64,000 nt of DNA from Natrarchaeobius halalkaliphilus (GTDB taxonomy: Archaea > Halobacteriota > Halobacteria > Halobacteriales > Natrialbaceae): the NCBI RefSeq assembly GCF_003841485.1, contig NZ_REFY01000005.1, positions 186,001 to 250,000 on the forward strand, given 5' to 3'. How positions within the stretch are numbered: position 1 is the stretch's first letter; every line of letters begins with the position of its first letter. A program made the translations under genes and the position numbers. Below the pieces are notes generated by a model. It saw nothing but the letters and a program-made list of their open reading frames with translations, did no database searches and had not been told where the DNA came from. Shown one piece after another: positions 1-9,316 of this stretch.

Positions 1-179
1 CGATACCACGCGTTCGCGCGGTGAAAAAGACTTGTAGAGAGGGACCGACTGCGAGCCGAATCCACGCGGACCGTCGCGATCGATCCGACACCGATCGCCA
101 GGGCGGAACGCGACTCCAGTGACGACGGGTGCTCAACCGTTCGCGTCGAACGTTCGAAAATCAAAAACGATCGAACCGA
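1..179. other. Non-coding left edge
   Basis: No reading frame here has haloarchaeal coding character. The stretch lies downstream of the permease gene that ends at 180. I see no clear terminator or repeat. Confidence 0.5.
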
Positions 180-995
180 TCAGAAGCCAGCGCGGTCGAC
201 GTCCCACCAGATGAGCCGATCGTATATTTTGCCCATCAACCAGGGCAGGGTAACGCCGAGAAGCATGAGGACGAGCACGACGCTGATGACGCCCTCGAGG
301 CGGAACGATGCGCTCCACTGCTGAATGAGTCCACCGAGACCGGTCACGGCGACAATAATCTCGACCAGCACCAGTCCACGGACGGCACGTCCGATACCCA
401 TTCGGAGTCCGGCAAGGATGTACGGAATCTCGTAGGGGAGAACGACGTTCTTCAGCGTGTAGAGTCGACTTGCGTTGAACGACTCCGCGACCTCGAGCAG
501 TCCCGCAGGAGTCGTTCGAGCCCCTTCGAAGGAGTTGATCACGATCGGGAAGAACGCGAACAGGAAACAGATCGCGACGCGGATCCGAATCCCGGTTCCG
601 AACCAGACGATCAGCGCCGGAACGATCGCTGCGTAGGGAACGACGTAGATGGCGTTGACGTAGGGATCGAGCAACTCCTCGATCGTTCGGTTGACGCCCA
701 TCAGGATACCCATCGGGATGCCGACGAGCGTGGCCATGAAGAACCCGATAAAGATCGCGTACAGTGCGTCCCAGAGGGCCTCTAGCAGTCCTTCTTCAGC
801 GACCTGTACGTACAGTGCGTCTGCGATCATCGGGACCGACGGTATCCGGTCGCTCGGATACCCGAGGTAGGCGAACAACGAATAGAGCGCCAGCAAGAAG
901 ACGCCGAAGCCCGCTTGCAGGATGATCTGGTGGTTTCGGTCGTCCATCGATAACGTCAGCTGCTGTCGGAGCGAGGATTCGTCTGCTGTTGCCAT
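180..995 (-). CDS. ABC transporter permease, TauC/SsuC type
   Basis: This is a membrane permease of the binding-protein-dependent family that moves sulfonates, taurine, nitrate or aromatic acids. The 271-residue protein has about six hydrophobic segments. The EAA-type cytoplasmic loop is near residues 160-190 (AESFNASRLYTLKNVVLP followed by a G-L-R-x-G-x-G stretch). It is the distal gene of a minus-strand operon (ATPase, UbiD, zinc ribbon, permease, permease) and its start overlaps the stop of the preceding permease by one base. With the paralogous permease and the ATPase at 3355-4149 it should form one importer. The substrate is not shown by the sequence; an aromatic or other carboxylate is inferred from the embedded UbiD. 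Confidence 0.9.
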   Translation of the reverse strand: MATADESSLRQQLTLSMDDRNHQIILQAGFGVFLLALYSLFAYLGYPSDRIPSVPMIADALYVQVAEEGLLEALWDALYAIFIGFFMATLVGIPMGILMGVNRTIEELLDPYVNAIYVVPYAAIVPALIVWFGTGIRIRVAICFLFAFFPIVINSFEGARTTPAGLLEVAESFNASRLYTLKNVVLPYEIPYILAGLRMGIGRAVRGLVLVEIIVAVTGLGGLIQQWSASFRLEGVISVVLVLMLLGVTLPWLMGKIYDRLIWWDVDRAGF

Positions 996-1831
996 TATTT
1001 CTCAGCCTCCCAGTCGATGATCTGTTTTTCGAGTAGCTGGATGAGCCTCGTCAGGATGATGCTTACGAGCATCAACAACAGGACGATCGATAACACACCG
1101 CTGACGCGGAAGACGTCCGCCCACGAGCGGATGATGCCACCCAGGTTGACGAACTCGATCAGGATCTCTGCCAGGATCATCCCGTTGACTGCACGTCCCA
1201 TCCCGAGACGGAGCCCCGCAGTGATGTACGGTAAGTCGTGTGGAAAGATCACGTGTCGAACGGTGTAGTACTTGCTCGCCCCGAAGGATTCGCTGACCTC
1301 GAGTAACCCCTCGGGAGTCGTCTTGACACCTTCGTACGTATCGATGAGAATCTCGAACACACAGAAGAGGAAGACGATGAAGACACGAACCTCGAAGGTC
1401 GGGCCGCCGATCAGAATGAAGATCGGCACCATAGCCGAGATCGGCGCGACGTACATCGCGTTGATGTACGGATTGAGCATCACGTCGAGGTGGCGGTTGA
1501 TCCCCATCGCCAGACCCAGCGGTACCCCGACGAGAACCGCGAGGATATAGCCGAGGAACATGGTTCCCATACTGTTCATGAACGCGCCGACGAGGTCGTC
1601 CTCGCGGAACTGCGTGACCAGCGACTCGAAGATCAACTCGAGACCCGGGAAGAGGTAATCGGGTTGGCCTCTCGCGTAGAGGTCCCAGATCGTGAGTCCG
1701 ACGAACACCGCGAACAGCCGGATGAGAAGGCCTCTGTTTCGCTCGAACCACGTTCCAGCCAGACGCGATTTTACGCTCATAAGAGCGTTTTCCCACTTCG
1801 TCCGAACGGAATTTAATGATTTTGTGGACAT
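995..1831 (-). CDS. ABC transporter permease, TauC/SsuC type (second subunit)
   Basis: Paralogue of the permease at 180-995, with matching transmembrane layout and the same EAA loop (SESFGASKYYTVRHVIFP). The frame is open further upstream. I place the start at the ATG at 1831 (MSTKSLNS) because it lies only 1 base beyond the stop of the small zinc-ribbon gene at 1833, and the extra N-terminal residues would only be a frame-shifted reading of that gene. The two non-identical permeases probably form a heterodimer with the shared ATPase dimer. Confidence 0.88.
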   Translation of the reverse strand: MSTKSLNSVRTKWENALMSVKSRLAGTWFERNRGLLIRLFAVFVGLTIWDLYARGQPDYLFPGLELIFESLVTQFREDDLVGAFMNSMGTMFLGYILAVLVGVPLGLAMGINRHLDVMLNPYINAMYVAPISAMVPIFILIGGPTFEVRVFIVFLFCVFEILIDTYEGVKTTPEGLLEVSESFGASKYYTVRHVIFPHDLPYITAGLRLGMGRAVNGMILAEILIEFVNLGGIIRSWADVFRVSGVLSIVLLLMLVSIILTRLIQLLEKQIIDWEAEK

Positions 1832-1832
1832 A

Positions 1833-1982
1833 TCATTCAACGATTCGTGCTGCGTCTGTATCGAGGAACTCCGCCCCGCAGGTGGGACAGAGTAGTTCGG
1901 TACCACTGTTTCGAAGCTCTCCATGGTGTGCATGGAAGAGCTCGCTACATTCGGGACATTCGGCCCAGAATATTCGTGCCAT
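1833..1982 (-). CDS. 49-residue zinc-ribbon protein between UbiD and permease genes
   Basis: The reading frame starts with ATG at 1982, two bases after the UbiD stop, and ends 1 base before the next permease start, so it is translationally embedded in the operon. It reads MARIFWAECPEC at the N terminus and holds two CxxC pairs (Cys9/Cys12 and Cys32/Cys35) with His17, His19 and His20 between them, as in a rubredoxin-like zinc ribbon. Small CxxC proteins can be accessory subunits or metallochaperones. A role as a partner of the adjacent UbiD decarboxylase is an inference from position only. Too short for most gene callers. Confidence 0.75.
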   Translation of the reverse strand: MARIFWAECPECSELFHAHHGELRNSGTELLCPTCGAEFLDTDAARIVE

Positions 1983-1984
1983 TG

Positions 1985-3358
1985 TCAATCGAGGTATTCT
2001 GTTAGCGTCATTCGTTCGAGTGCATCCTCGGGGATGTCTAACACCGGTGGATACTGTTCGTCAACGGGTTTGGTCGCATCTATTATAATTTTTGATGTTG
2101 CGACCTCGCCGCGAACGCTCGGATCGAGCGTGTTACCCTTGACACCGTTGATGATGTCGATATCTTCGTCGGCCCGGACGCGGGTCGACTGCGCCCAGAG
2201 GACCTCTTCTTCGTCGAACGCATCGACGTCCTCGTCGACGACGACGACGTGCTTGATGAAATCCGAACTCGCGAGCGCCTGTAATGCGGCGTGTTTCGCT
2301 TCGCCTTCGGTCGTCTGCTCGAGGCTTACGTAACAGCGAAATCGGCCACAGCCCGAACTCGGTAAGTGAACCTGCTCGACGCTCGGAACGCGACCCTGGA
2401 TGTCGTTGTAGATTCCCCCCTCTTTGGGAACGCCACCGAGTGTTGCGACGTCTTTGTGGCCGACGAACACGTGCTGAAAAATCGGATCGGACCGACAGAC
2501 GACGTTCTTGACCTCGACGACGGGTTTGAGGCGCTGTGGTCCGTAGTAACCCGGGAACTCCCCGAACGGAGCTTCGGTTTCTCGAACCTCCGGAAGGACC
2601 TCCGCCTCGACGATGACCTCGGCGTCGGCCGGAACGAGGAACTCGTCGCCCCAGGTCTTCGAGGGCGTCAACCGGAGCGGGTCTCCGAACATGCCGCCGA
2701 TTACGTCGTACTCGTCGACTTCGAACCCCGCGAGCGTCAGCGCGCCGAGATAGTAGCTCGGGTGATGTCCGATCGTAACCGCCATTCGGGTCCGTTCGCC
2801 GCGATCCTCGTTGGTCTTGTAAATACGGAAATTATGCCGCGGGGACATGTGAATCCCCATCTCCTCACCCCCCTTGACCATGTTGCGGAGGAACGCGACG
2901 TTGTACACCCCCGATTCGGGGTCTTTCATCGTCGGGGTCATATTGATGTACGGCGCGGGGTCGAGGCGGTGATGGCGAACGACCGGAAGGTGCGTCAGGT
3001 CCGGTACGGCGTCTTCCATGACCGGCGCATCGTCGGTATCGACCACGACGGGCTCCTGTCGGTTCGTCTCGCGCCGACCGTACTCGAGGCTCGTCTCCAT
3101 GCGCCACTCGTCGGTCGACAGGTCGAGCGCCTGTGCGATCCGACGACGGTCCGCAAACACGTTACTGATAAGCCGGAAGTCGGTCTCCCGCCCCTCGATA
3201 TCTGTCGGGTTCTCGAAGAGAACGGCCGGATACCGATCTTCGTTCTCGAGGTTCTGGAGGATCGCCGTGACGTCGAATTCAGCGGGGTTGACCGACTTCG
3301 AGACGCGCTCCAGTTGCGAATCCGGAAGCGTCTCGAGATACGACCGGAGGTCTCTCAT
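1985..3358 (-). CDS. UbiD-family prenyl-FMN-dependent decarboxylase
   Basis: Non-oxidative decarboxylase or carboxylase of the UbiD/Fdc family, which uses prenylated FMN made by UbiX (a ubiX gene lies at 26614). The 457-residue length fits. Residues 262-273 contain the family motif EAPFGEFPGYYG, so Glu262 and Glu267 correspond to the catalytic and cofactor-binding glutamate pair of Fdc1 (Glu277/Glu282). Arg158 in the VAFLRNM stretch fits the conserved cofactor arginine. It overlaps the upstream ATPase stop by 4 bases (ATGA), and the small zinc ribbon and two permeases follow. Being inside a transporter operon, it probably acts on the imported acid; the acid itself cannot be named. Confidence 0.9.
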   Translation of the reverse strand: MRDLRSYLETLPDSQLERVSKSVNPAEFDVTAILQNLENEDRYPAVLFENPTDIEGRETDFRLISNVFADRRRIAQALDLSTDEWRMETSLEYGRRETNRQEPVVVDTDDAPVMEDAVPDLTHLPVVRHHRLDPAPYINMTPTMKDPESGVYNVAFLRNMVKGGEEMGIHMSPRHNFRIYKTNEDRGERTRMAVTIGHHPSYYLGALTLAGFEVDEYDVIGGMFGDPLRLTPSKTWGDEFLVPADAEVIVEAEVLPEVRETEAPFGEFPGYYGPQRLKPVVEVKNVVCRSDPIFQHVFVGHKDVATLGGVPKEGGIYNDIQGRVPSVEQVHLPSSGCGRFRCYVSLEQTTEGEAKHAALQALASSDFIKHVVVVDEDVDAFDEEEVLWAQSTRVRADEDIDIINGVKGNTLDPSVRGEVATSKIIIDATKPVDEQYPPVLDIPEDALERMTLTEYLD

Positions 3359-4149
3359 TGAGCGACCTCAGTTTCCTCCTCGGCTTTGAGGCCGAGCCGT
3401 TCGCGGAGGAGTTGTTCGATATCCGCGAATCGGTCGTCGTTTTCGATCTCGACGCGGCGTTTCCAGCGAGGTCGTTCGAAGGGAATCTCGATGTCCTCGA
3501 CGATCGAACTCGGTTTCGTCCCCATGACGAGCACCCGGTCCGCGAGGAAGATCGATTCGCGAATGTCGTGCGTGACGAAGACGACGGTCTTCTTTTCTTG
3601 TTCCCACAGCTGGAGGAGCTGTGTCTGCATCTTGTCTTTCGTCTGGGCGTCGAGTGCACCGAACGGTTCGTCCATCAGGATGACCTCCGGGTCGACACAC
3701 AGCGCTCGCGCGAGCCCGACGCGCTGTTGCATCCCGCCGGACAGTTCGGAGGGGTAGCTTTCTTCGAAGCCGTCGAGTCCGACTCGGTCGATCCAGGTCT
3801 GGGCTCGCTCTCGACGCGTCGACTTGTCCACGCCGAGAATCTCGAGGCCGAGTTCGACGTTCTCGAGGGTCGTCCGCCAGGGGAACAGTTCGAAGTTCTG
3901 GAACACGAGCGCCGCTTCGGGCGTCGGTTCGGTAATGACGGTGTCTCCGATTCGGATCTCGCCTTCCGACGGATCGACGAGCCCGTCCATCATCTTCATC
4001 AGCGTCGTCTTTCCACAGCCGGAGGGACCCAGAATGCAGACGAATTCTTTTTCGGGTATCGAGATGGAGATATCGTCGAGAACGTGAACAGCTTCCTCAC
4101 CGTTCCCGTATGTTTTTGACACTCGGTCGACTGTGATTGACTTTGGCAT
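3355..4149 (-). CDS. ABC transporter ATPase, TauB/SsuB type
   Basis: Nucleotide-binding subunit of the importer formed with the two permeases downstream. The 264 residues carry Walker A GPSGCGKT (41-48), Q-loop Gln84, signature LSGGMQQ (136-142), Walker B VILMDEP (about 156-162) and the H-loop histidine in FVTHD. It is the first gene of the minus-strand operon, with a TATA-like TTTAAA 30-35 bp upstream of its ATG. There is no binding-protein gene in the operon; the two SBP genes at 11089 and 27320 are the likely partners. Confidence 0.92.
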   Translation of the reverse strand: MPKSITVDRVSKTYGNGEEAVHVLDDISISIPEKEFVCILGPSGCGKTTLMKMMDGLVDPSEGEIRIGDTVITEPTPEAALVFQNFELFPWRTTLENVELGLEILGVDKSTRRERAQTWIDRVGLDGFEESYPSELSGGMQQRVGLARALCVDPEVILMDEPFGALDAQTKDKMQTQLLQLWEQEKKTVVFVTHDIRESIFLADRVLVMGTKPSSIVEDIEIPFERPRWKRRVEIENDDRFADIEQLLRERLGLKAEEETEVAQ

Positions 4150-4387
4150 AGTTCGGACCGTGATTGTTCAGATGAGGATTTAAACCTTTGGAGATGCCAG
4201 TGGAGTTATAGGATTACTATCAGAAACGGTCGCGTTGTGGAGGGGGTCATCGGTGTGGATCGTTTCAGTTGACGCACGTGGCTCGAAAGCGGTGAGATTT
4301 GGCAGTCGAGCGGTCAGTGTCGAACCGACAACGGTCAAGCGGCGGGCATTACATAATACCTAAGTCGGGGTCGGTCGGTGTATCGAC
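4150..4387. promoter_or_regulatory. Divergent promoter region (importer/UbiD operon and aldehyde dehydrogenase)
   Basis: Gene-free stretch between divergent genes. On the minus strand TTTAAA at 4179-4184 lies 30-35 bp before the ATPase ATG, the spacing of a leaderless haloarchaeal transcript. On the plus strand an AT-rich TTACATAATA at 4349-4358 lies 30-39 bp before the aldehyde dehydrogenase ATG. No convincing operator palindrome was seen. Confidence 0.6.
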
Positions 4388-5812
4388 ATGGATATACCGA
4401 ACGAGTGGGGACTTCGTATCGGCGGGACGGAACAGTTTCGGTCGAACACGTTCGAGGTGGCGAATCCAGCGACGGACGAACGACTCTCGACCGTTGCCGA
4501 CGCCTCGGCCGAGGACGCAACGCGGGCGATCGAAACAGCTTCGACAGCGTTCGAAACGTGGAGCGAGTGGGACGCGAGCGAACGGGGGCGTCTCCTTTCG
4601 CGAATCAGCGAGCGAATTCGCGACGATGTAGATGCGATCGCAACGCTCGAGACGCTCGAGGTCGGTCGGCCGCTCGATCACTCGAGACAGCGGGTGGAAG
4701 CTGCCGCATCGTTTTTCGAATACTACGCCGGACTCGCGGACAAAATCGAAGGGGACACCATCGACGTCCCCGGCGATCGACTCAATTACACGATTCGTGA
4801 ACCGCTCGGGGTAACCGGTCATATTATTCCGTGGAACTCGCCGATACTCCTCGGGTCGCGGAGCATTGCGCCGGCGCTCGTCTGCGGTAACACGGTCGTT
4901 GCGAAACCGTCACCGGAAGCGCCGATGACGATCCTGCGGCTCGCGGCGATCTGTGAGGAGGCCGGTCTCCCGGCGGGAACGATCAACGTCGTTCCGGACG
5001 CTGACGCCGCGGCTGGAAAGGCTATCACGAGCGATTCGCGAGTCGCTGGCGTGAGCTTTACAGGATCGCCGGACGGGGGCAAACACGTGATGAAGTCCGC
5101 GGCGGAACACGTCTCACACGTGGATCTCGAACTGGGTGGAAACACGCCGTGCGTAGTGTTTCCGGACGCCGACATCGAGAAGGTCGCCTCCGAGGTCGTC
5201 GATTGCTACCACAACGCCGGACAGATCTGCTACACCATCTCTCGATTTTTCGTTCACGGGGAGGTTTATTCCGAGTTCGCAGACGCGCTCGTCCAGGAAA
5301 TCGAGGCGCTCGCCATCGGTCCCTGGACCGAAGAACCGGACGTCGGCCCGGTGATCTCGGCGGAATCCCAACGACGGATTGATCAGTACGTTACCGAAGC
5401 CGAAGAAAACGGCGCACGAATCCTGGCGGGCGGAACGGTTCCACGGGAAACCGGACACTTTTACGAACCGACGCTCGTGGACGGCGTCTCCGACAGCGAC
5501 TCGATCGTCTGTGACGAGCTGTTCGGCCCCGTCAAGACGCTCCACGAGTTTTCGGACGAAGCCGAGGTCGTCCGACGTGCAAACGACACCGTCTACGGGC
5601 TGTACGCGGTCGTCTACACGAAAGACATCGATCGAGCGCACCGCCTCGCGGGGGCGATGGAAGCCGGTGCGGTCGCGGTCAACGAGTTCCCGCTCGTATT
5701 CGTCCAGACGCCGTTCGGCGGCTACAAAGAGAGCGGGATTGGTCGAACCAAGGGACGGCACGCGATCGAGAACTTCACGCAGGTCAAAAACGTCACGATC
5801 GGACTCGAGTAG
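4388..5812 (+). CDS. NAD(P)-dependent aldehyde dehydrogenase
   Basis: Oxidises an aldehyde to the acid with NAD(P)+. The 474-residue protein has all key residues: Asn150 in HIIPWN, the glycine motif FTGSPDGG (about 224-231), catalytic base Glu248 in DLELGG and nucleophile Cys281 in NAGQICYT. The C-terminal TPFGGYKESGIGR motif is intact. The ATG at 4388 fits the TATA box upstream. It is divergent from the UbiD-containing operon and convergent with the thiamine-diphosphate enzyme, so it may oxidise the aldehyde that enzyme releases from a 2-keto acid. That link is inferred; the substrate is unknown. Confidence 0.93.
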   Translation: MDIPNEWGLRIGGTEQFRSNTFEVANPATDERLSTVADASAEDATRAIETASTAFETWSEWDASERGRLLSRISERIRDDVDAIATLETLEVGRPLDHSRQRVEAAASFFEYYAGLADKIEGDTIDVPGDRLNYTIREPLGVTGHIIPWNSPILLGSRSIAPALVCGNTVVAKPSPEAPMTILRLAAICEEAGLPAGTINVVPDADAAAGKAITSDSRVAGVSFTGSPDGGKHVMKSAAEHVSHVDLELGGNTPCVVFPDADIEKVASEVVDCYHNAGQICYTISRFFVHGEVYSEFADALVQEIEALAIGPWTEEPDVGPVISAESQRRIDQYVTEAEENGARILAGGTVPRETGHFYEPTLVDGVSDSDSIVCDELFGPVKTLHEFSDEAEVVRRANDTVYGLYAVVYTKDIDRAHRLAGAMEAGAVAVNEFPLVFVQTPFGGYKESGIGRTKGRHAIENFTQVKNVTIGLE

Positions 5813-5865
5813 TCGAGATCGATCGAATCGAGACGACTGTCGAACAGCAACCCGCGCCGGATCGG

Positions 5866-7584
5866 TTATGCAGACGGGTCGTCCACGTGGACGTCGAGGA
5901 TCGCCGGTCGACCTTCGTCCATCGCCGCGACCGCCTCGTCGAGTGCGGCGATCAGGGCGTCCTCGTCGTCGACGGTCGCCGTGTAGGCGTCGACGACGGT
6001 GGCAGCCGCGGGAAGGTCGGGCGCGGGATCGAACGTCCGTTCGCGCAGACCCTCCGTGGCAACCGATCCGTCCGGATACTGGCTCAACGTTGCCGACTGG
6101 ACCGCGCGCCAGCCGCCGTTGTTGTAGATGACGGTGAGCGTCGGCGCGTTCATCGACGCCGAGAGCCACGCCGTCACCGTGGGATGGGAAAACAGATACG
6201 AGCCGTCACCGACCAGCGAAAGGACCCTCGAGTCAGGTTGGGCCAGTTTCGCACCGACCGCGGCACTGCCGGCCCATCCGAGTCCAGCGCCACCTTTCCA
6301 AAAGTGCCCACCCTCGGTCGTGACGTCGAGATGTTCGAGGATCGCCGTCTGTGAGGTGACCGCGTCTTCGATGGCGATGGTGTCCGATTCGACGACGTGG
6401 TTCAGGGCGTCCGAGAGAACTTCCGGCGTGAGCAGCCCTTCGTCACGATGGCTCGAGAGCGTCTCGTTAGCACGGTCTCTGCGGTTGCTGGCCGTCGTTT
6501 CCCACGCCTCCTGTCCGCTCGAAGGCGCGTCGACGTGTTCCGTCAATGCGGCCATCGTCGCGGCCGAGTCCGCCTCGAGTCGGAGGTCGACTCTGAAGTT
6601 CCAGGACGGATACTGTGCCTTCGTCGGGTCCGAATCGAACTGGATCACGGGGACGTCCGCGGGCGGATGGCCGTTCGCGGGAATCCACGGGATGTCGACC
6701 GCCGCCAGCAGGATCAGGTCGGCAGTCTCGAAGACGTCGTTCGGCGTGAATCCGAGATGAAGGGGATGATCGCGCGGGAAACAGATCCGCGTCGGTGCGT
6801 GCTCGACGACGCCAGCGCCGGTGGCCTCAGCGAACTCGACGAGTGCGTCGGGGTCGGCGTTCTGACTCGTGATAACGACCGGGTTCGAGGCGTCCTCGAG
6901 ACGTCCGCCGAGTTCCTCGAGCATCTCGTCGGTCGGCCGCGAGGGCTGCGATCGTTCGATCGTTCGTGCGGGTTGATCGGGGGCGTCGAAGCGCGCCTCG
7001 AGCGCTTCTCGCGTTGCCGTGAGGTACACCGGACCGCTGGGATCGGCCGTCGCTCGCTCGAGACCGCGCGCAACGATCGAATCCGGATCCGCTGGCGGTT
7101 TGTACTCTCCCGTCCAGCGACAGTACTCGCGGACGATCCCCGGCTGGTCGAAGACGTCCTGTTGATAGTGGACGACGTGTTCTCTCGATCCGAGATACCC
7201 CGAATCGGTCACCGGAGCGAGCCCGGAGATAACGAAAACGGGAACGTTCGCGCGGTGAGCGTTGTGCATCGCTCCACCCAGGTTTTGCGTGCCGACGTCG
7301 ACGTGAACGAGCACCGCCTGTGGCTCACCACTCACGGCCGCGTAGCCGTGTGCGGCGCTCATCGCGACGTACTCGTGGGGACAGAGGACGATCTCCGGAA
7401 TCGACGTCTCTTCCCCCCGAGCGCGGATTCGACTGATCGCTTCGATCAACGGGGTGTGATCCGTCCCGAGGTTCGAAAACAGATATTCGACGCCGTGGTC
7501 GGCAAGCGACTCGAGCAGCGCCTCGCCGCTGGTGACGAGGTCGGTGTTCTCGATATCCTCCGCTGGCAGGTCAGGAAGCTCCAT
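5866..7584 (-). CDS. Thiamine-diphosphate-dependent decarboxylase/acetolactate synthase-like enzyme
   Basis: Member of the pyruvate oxidase/acetolactate synthase/benzoylformate decarboxylase superfamily. The N-terminal domain has the ThDP-activating Glu71 (LCPHEYVAM). The C-terminal domain has the cofactor motif GDG at about 459-461, closed by IYNNGGW. I use the ATG at 7584 rather than the GTG at 7602, because an AT-rich TATA-like ACATTATGC near 7606-7614 gives leaderless spacing to 7584. A 2-keto-acid decarboxylase working with the convergent aldehyde dehydrogenase is plausible. Sequence alone does not separate decarboxylase from carboligase. Confidence 0.88.
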   Translation of the reverse strand: MELPDLPAEDIENTDLVTSGEALLESLADHGVEYLFSNLGTDHTPLIEAISRIRARGEETSIPEIVLCPHEYVAMSAAHGYAAVSGEPQAVLVHVDVGTQNLGGAMHNAHRANVPVFVISGLAPVTDSGYLGSREHVVHYQQDVFDQPGIVREYCRWTGEYKPPADPDSIVARGLERATADPSGPVYLTATREALEARFDAPDQPARTIERSQPSRPTDEMLEELGGRLEDASNPVVITSQNADPDALVEFAEATGAGVVEHAPTRICFPRDHPLHLGFTPNDVFETADLILLAAVDIPWIPANGHPPADVPVIQFDSDPTKAQYPSWNFRVDLRLEADSAATMAALTEHVDAPSSGQEAWETTASNRRDRANETLSSHRDEGLLTPEVLSDALNHVVESDTIAIEDAVTSQTAILEHLDVTTEGGHFWKGGAGLGWAGSAAVGAKLAQPDSRVLSLVGDGSYLFSHPTVTAWLSASMNAPTLTVIYNNGGWRAVQSATLSQYPDGSVATEGLRERTFDPAPDLPAAATVVDAYTATVDDEDALIAALDEAVAAMDEGRPAILDVHVDDPSA

Positions 7585-7826
7585 ATTCGACACTCGAAGC
7601 ACTCATGCATAATGTTTTGTGTATCGTGAACGGACGATCCATCCCATCCCGGATACACTTACTTAGGGTGTGTTACGCCCGACGACGAGTGTTCCCGTTC
7701 GCACGCTGTCCGAGATCCTGTCAATCAGTGGTCTGATAATCGAAAGACGGCTAAAACCGTTCTAGAGCCGTCCGAGACGTCCCGACAATACTTTGAGCAT
7801 AAAAAAGTCCTGATACATGTCGGTAG

Positions 7827-7836
7827 CTTTATATCT
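7827..7836 (+). promoter_or_regulatory. TATA box for the amidohydrolase-Rieske-MFS operon
   Basis: CTTTATATCT lies 24-33 bp upstream of the ATG at 7860, the standard spacing for a leaderless haloarchaeal mRNA. The rest of 7585-7834 shows no gene. Confidence 0.6.
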
Positions 7837-7859
7837 CCTGTCGATAAAGAATAGTTCGC

Positions 7860-8990
7860 ATGTCCGTTATCGACTCAGAGCGATTCCCGCTCACCGACGA
7901 AATGGAGGAGGCGTTCGTCGTGGACGTCGACTTCCACTTCAGGGCTCCAGTCGACCGACTGATGCCCTACATGGATAGTGCGGTAGTGAAACGAAACCTC
8001 GACATCACCGGATATCCGCCGACGTCGTGTTACTGGTTCCCCGGCTACTCGACGCCCCGAGGTGCCGGCGGACTCGAGGCTCACGGCGAACTCGAGACCG
8101 GCGAGGACATCGTCGAAGTGATGGAAGCCCTCGGAATCGACATGCCCATCCTGACACCGGGGTACAACAAGCTGCCCGACTCCCAGAACGTCGTGATGAA
8201 AAACGAGATTTCGCGGGCCTATAACGACTATCTCGTCGACGACGTGCTTCCGACGCACGAAAACATCAAGGCGGTTGCTCTGATGCAACAGTGGGAACCG
8301 GAGACGGCCGTCGAGGAAATCAAACGCGTGGGTGACGAAGAAGATATCGTCGGCATGTACGGCTTCTTCGGACACTACGATCTGCTGGGTCAGCCGAAGT
8401 ACGACCAGGTGTTCGAGGAACTCGTCGCCCGAGACCTGCCACTCGCACTTCACGGCGGCGGCACCGCCAACTGGCCCCAGAAAGATCTGATCGGAAACTC
8501 GCTTCGGACGTGGTCCGAGGCGTACGGACTCGTCCACCCGTGTCGCGCCATGATGATGGCTGGAAACATGATCATGACCGGCGTTTTCGATAAGTACCCG
8601 GAACTGCAGGTCGTCATGATCGAAGGCGGCGTCAACTGGGTCCCGTTCGTCTCGGAGCGTCTGGACGAGATGTACAACGACCACCCGGAGGATATCCAGA
8701 TGACCGAACGGATGCACCGGATGGGACAGGAGTACCTCGACAAACAGCCCAGTGAGTATCTAGAGGAGAACTTCTCGTTCTCGAGTCAGCCGATGAACAT
8801 TCCGAACAAGACGTCGAACTTCGAGGCCATGCTCGACATGACCAACGCGTCGAATTCGTTGATGTTCGCGACCGACTTCCCACATTACACGGTCGAACTT
8901 CACAACTGGGTCCTCGAGTCGCCGGCCATCGACGACGAGCTCGCAGAGCGAATCCTCCACGAGAACGCTGAGAGTGTCTTCAGGATATGA
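7860..8990 (+). CDS. Amidohydrolase-2/ACMSD-fold metal enzyme (module 1)
   Basis: TIM-barrel metal enzyme of the amidohydrolase-related family that includes ACMSD and gamma-resorcylate decarboxylases and LigJ/LigW-type enzymes. Visible ligand candidates are the D-x-D-F-H strand at residues 22-26, His198 (ALHGGG), His226, Glu255 and the C-terminal ATDFPH with Asp339 and His342. The canonical HxH is D-x-H here, as in many members. The stop overlaps the start of a Rieske ferredoxin gene by 4 bases (ATGA). A hydrolase or decarboxylase needs no electrons, so the coupling suggests a redox role; see findings. Substrate unknown. Confidence 0.85.
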   Translation: MSVIDSERFPLTDEMEEAFVVDVDFHFRAPVDRLMPYMDSAVVKRNLDITGYPPTSCYWFPGYSTPRGAGGLEAHGELETGEDIVEVMEALGIDMPILTPGYNKLPDSQNVVMKNEISRAYNDYLVDDVLPTHENIKAVALMQQWEPETAVEEIKRVGDEEDIVGMYGFFGHYDLLGQPKYDQVFEELVARDLPLALHGGGTANWPQKDLIGNSLRTWSEAYGLVHPCRAMMMAGNMIMTGVFDKYPELQVVMIEGGVNWVPFVSERLDEMYNDHPEDIQMTERMHRMGQEYLDKQPSEYLEENFSFSSQPMNIPNKTSNFEAMLDMTNASNSLMFATDFPHYTVELHNWVLESPAIDDELAERILHENAESVFRI

Positions 8991-9316
8991 CGGAACACGT
9001 TGTCGCTGCTGCTGACGAGATCCCTCAGGGGAAAGGGAAAGCCGTCGAAGTCGATGGGTTGCCGATCGCCGTCTTCAACGTCGAAGGGGAGTACTACGCG
9101 ATCTCCAACCGATGCGTGCACATGGGTGGTCCGCTCGGACAGGGTATCCTTCACTCTGATCTCCCGACCGTCGATTCCGAGCGGACGTCGGTTCACTGCC
9201 CGTGGCACTACTGGGAGTTCGACCTCGAGACCGGTCGAAGCGTCGTAAACGAAAAGACCGGCCTCCGAACGTTCGACGTCGCCGTCGAGGACGAGCAAGT
9301 CGTTATCGACCTGTGA
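8987..9316 (+). CDS. Stand-alone Rieske [2Fe-2S] ferredoxin (module 1)
   Basis: A 109-residue Rieske protein with cluster boxes CVHMGGPL (Cys43, His45) and CPWHYWEF (Cys71, His74), with no transmembrane or oxygenase domain. It resembles the small ferredoxins that feed Rieske oxygenases or NirD-like subunits. It is coupled by an ATGA overlap to the amidohydrolase-fold gene upstream and by a GTGA overlap to the MFS gene downstream. It presumably passes single electrons to a partner oxidoreductase, with the coupled upstream enzyme the first candidate. Confidence 0.93.
   Translation: MTEHVVAAADEIPQGKGKAVEVDGLPIAVFNVEGEYYAISNRCVHMGGPLGQGILHSDLPTVDSERTSVHCPWHYWEFDLETGRSVVNEKTGLRTFDVAVEDEQVVIDL

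Noticed and set aside
133-995. Plus-strand frames over the two permease genes (for example 129-785)
   Set aside because: Arg/Glu-rich shadows of the real minus-strand frames, without any family motif or start signal.
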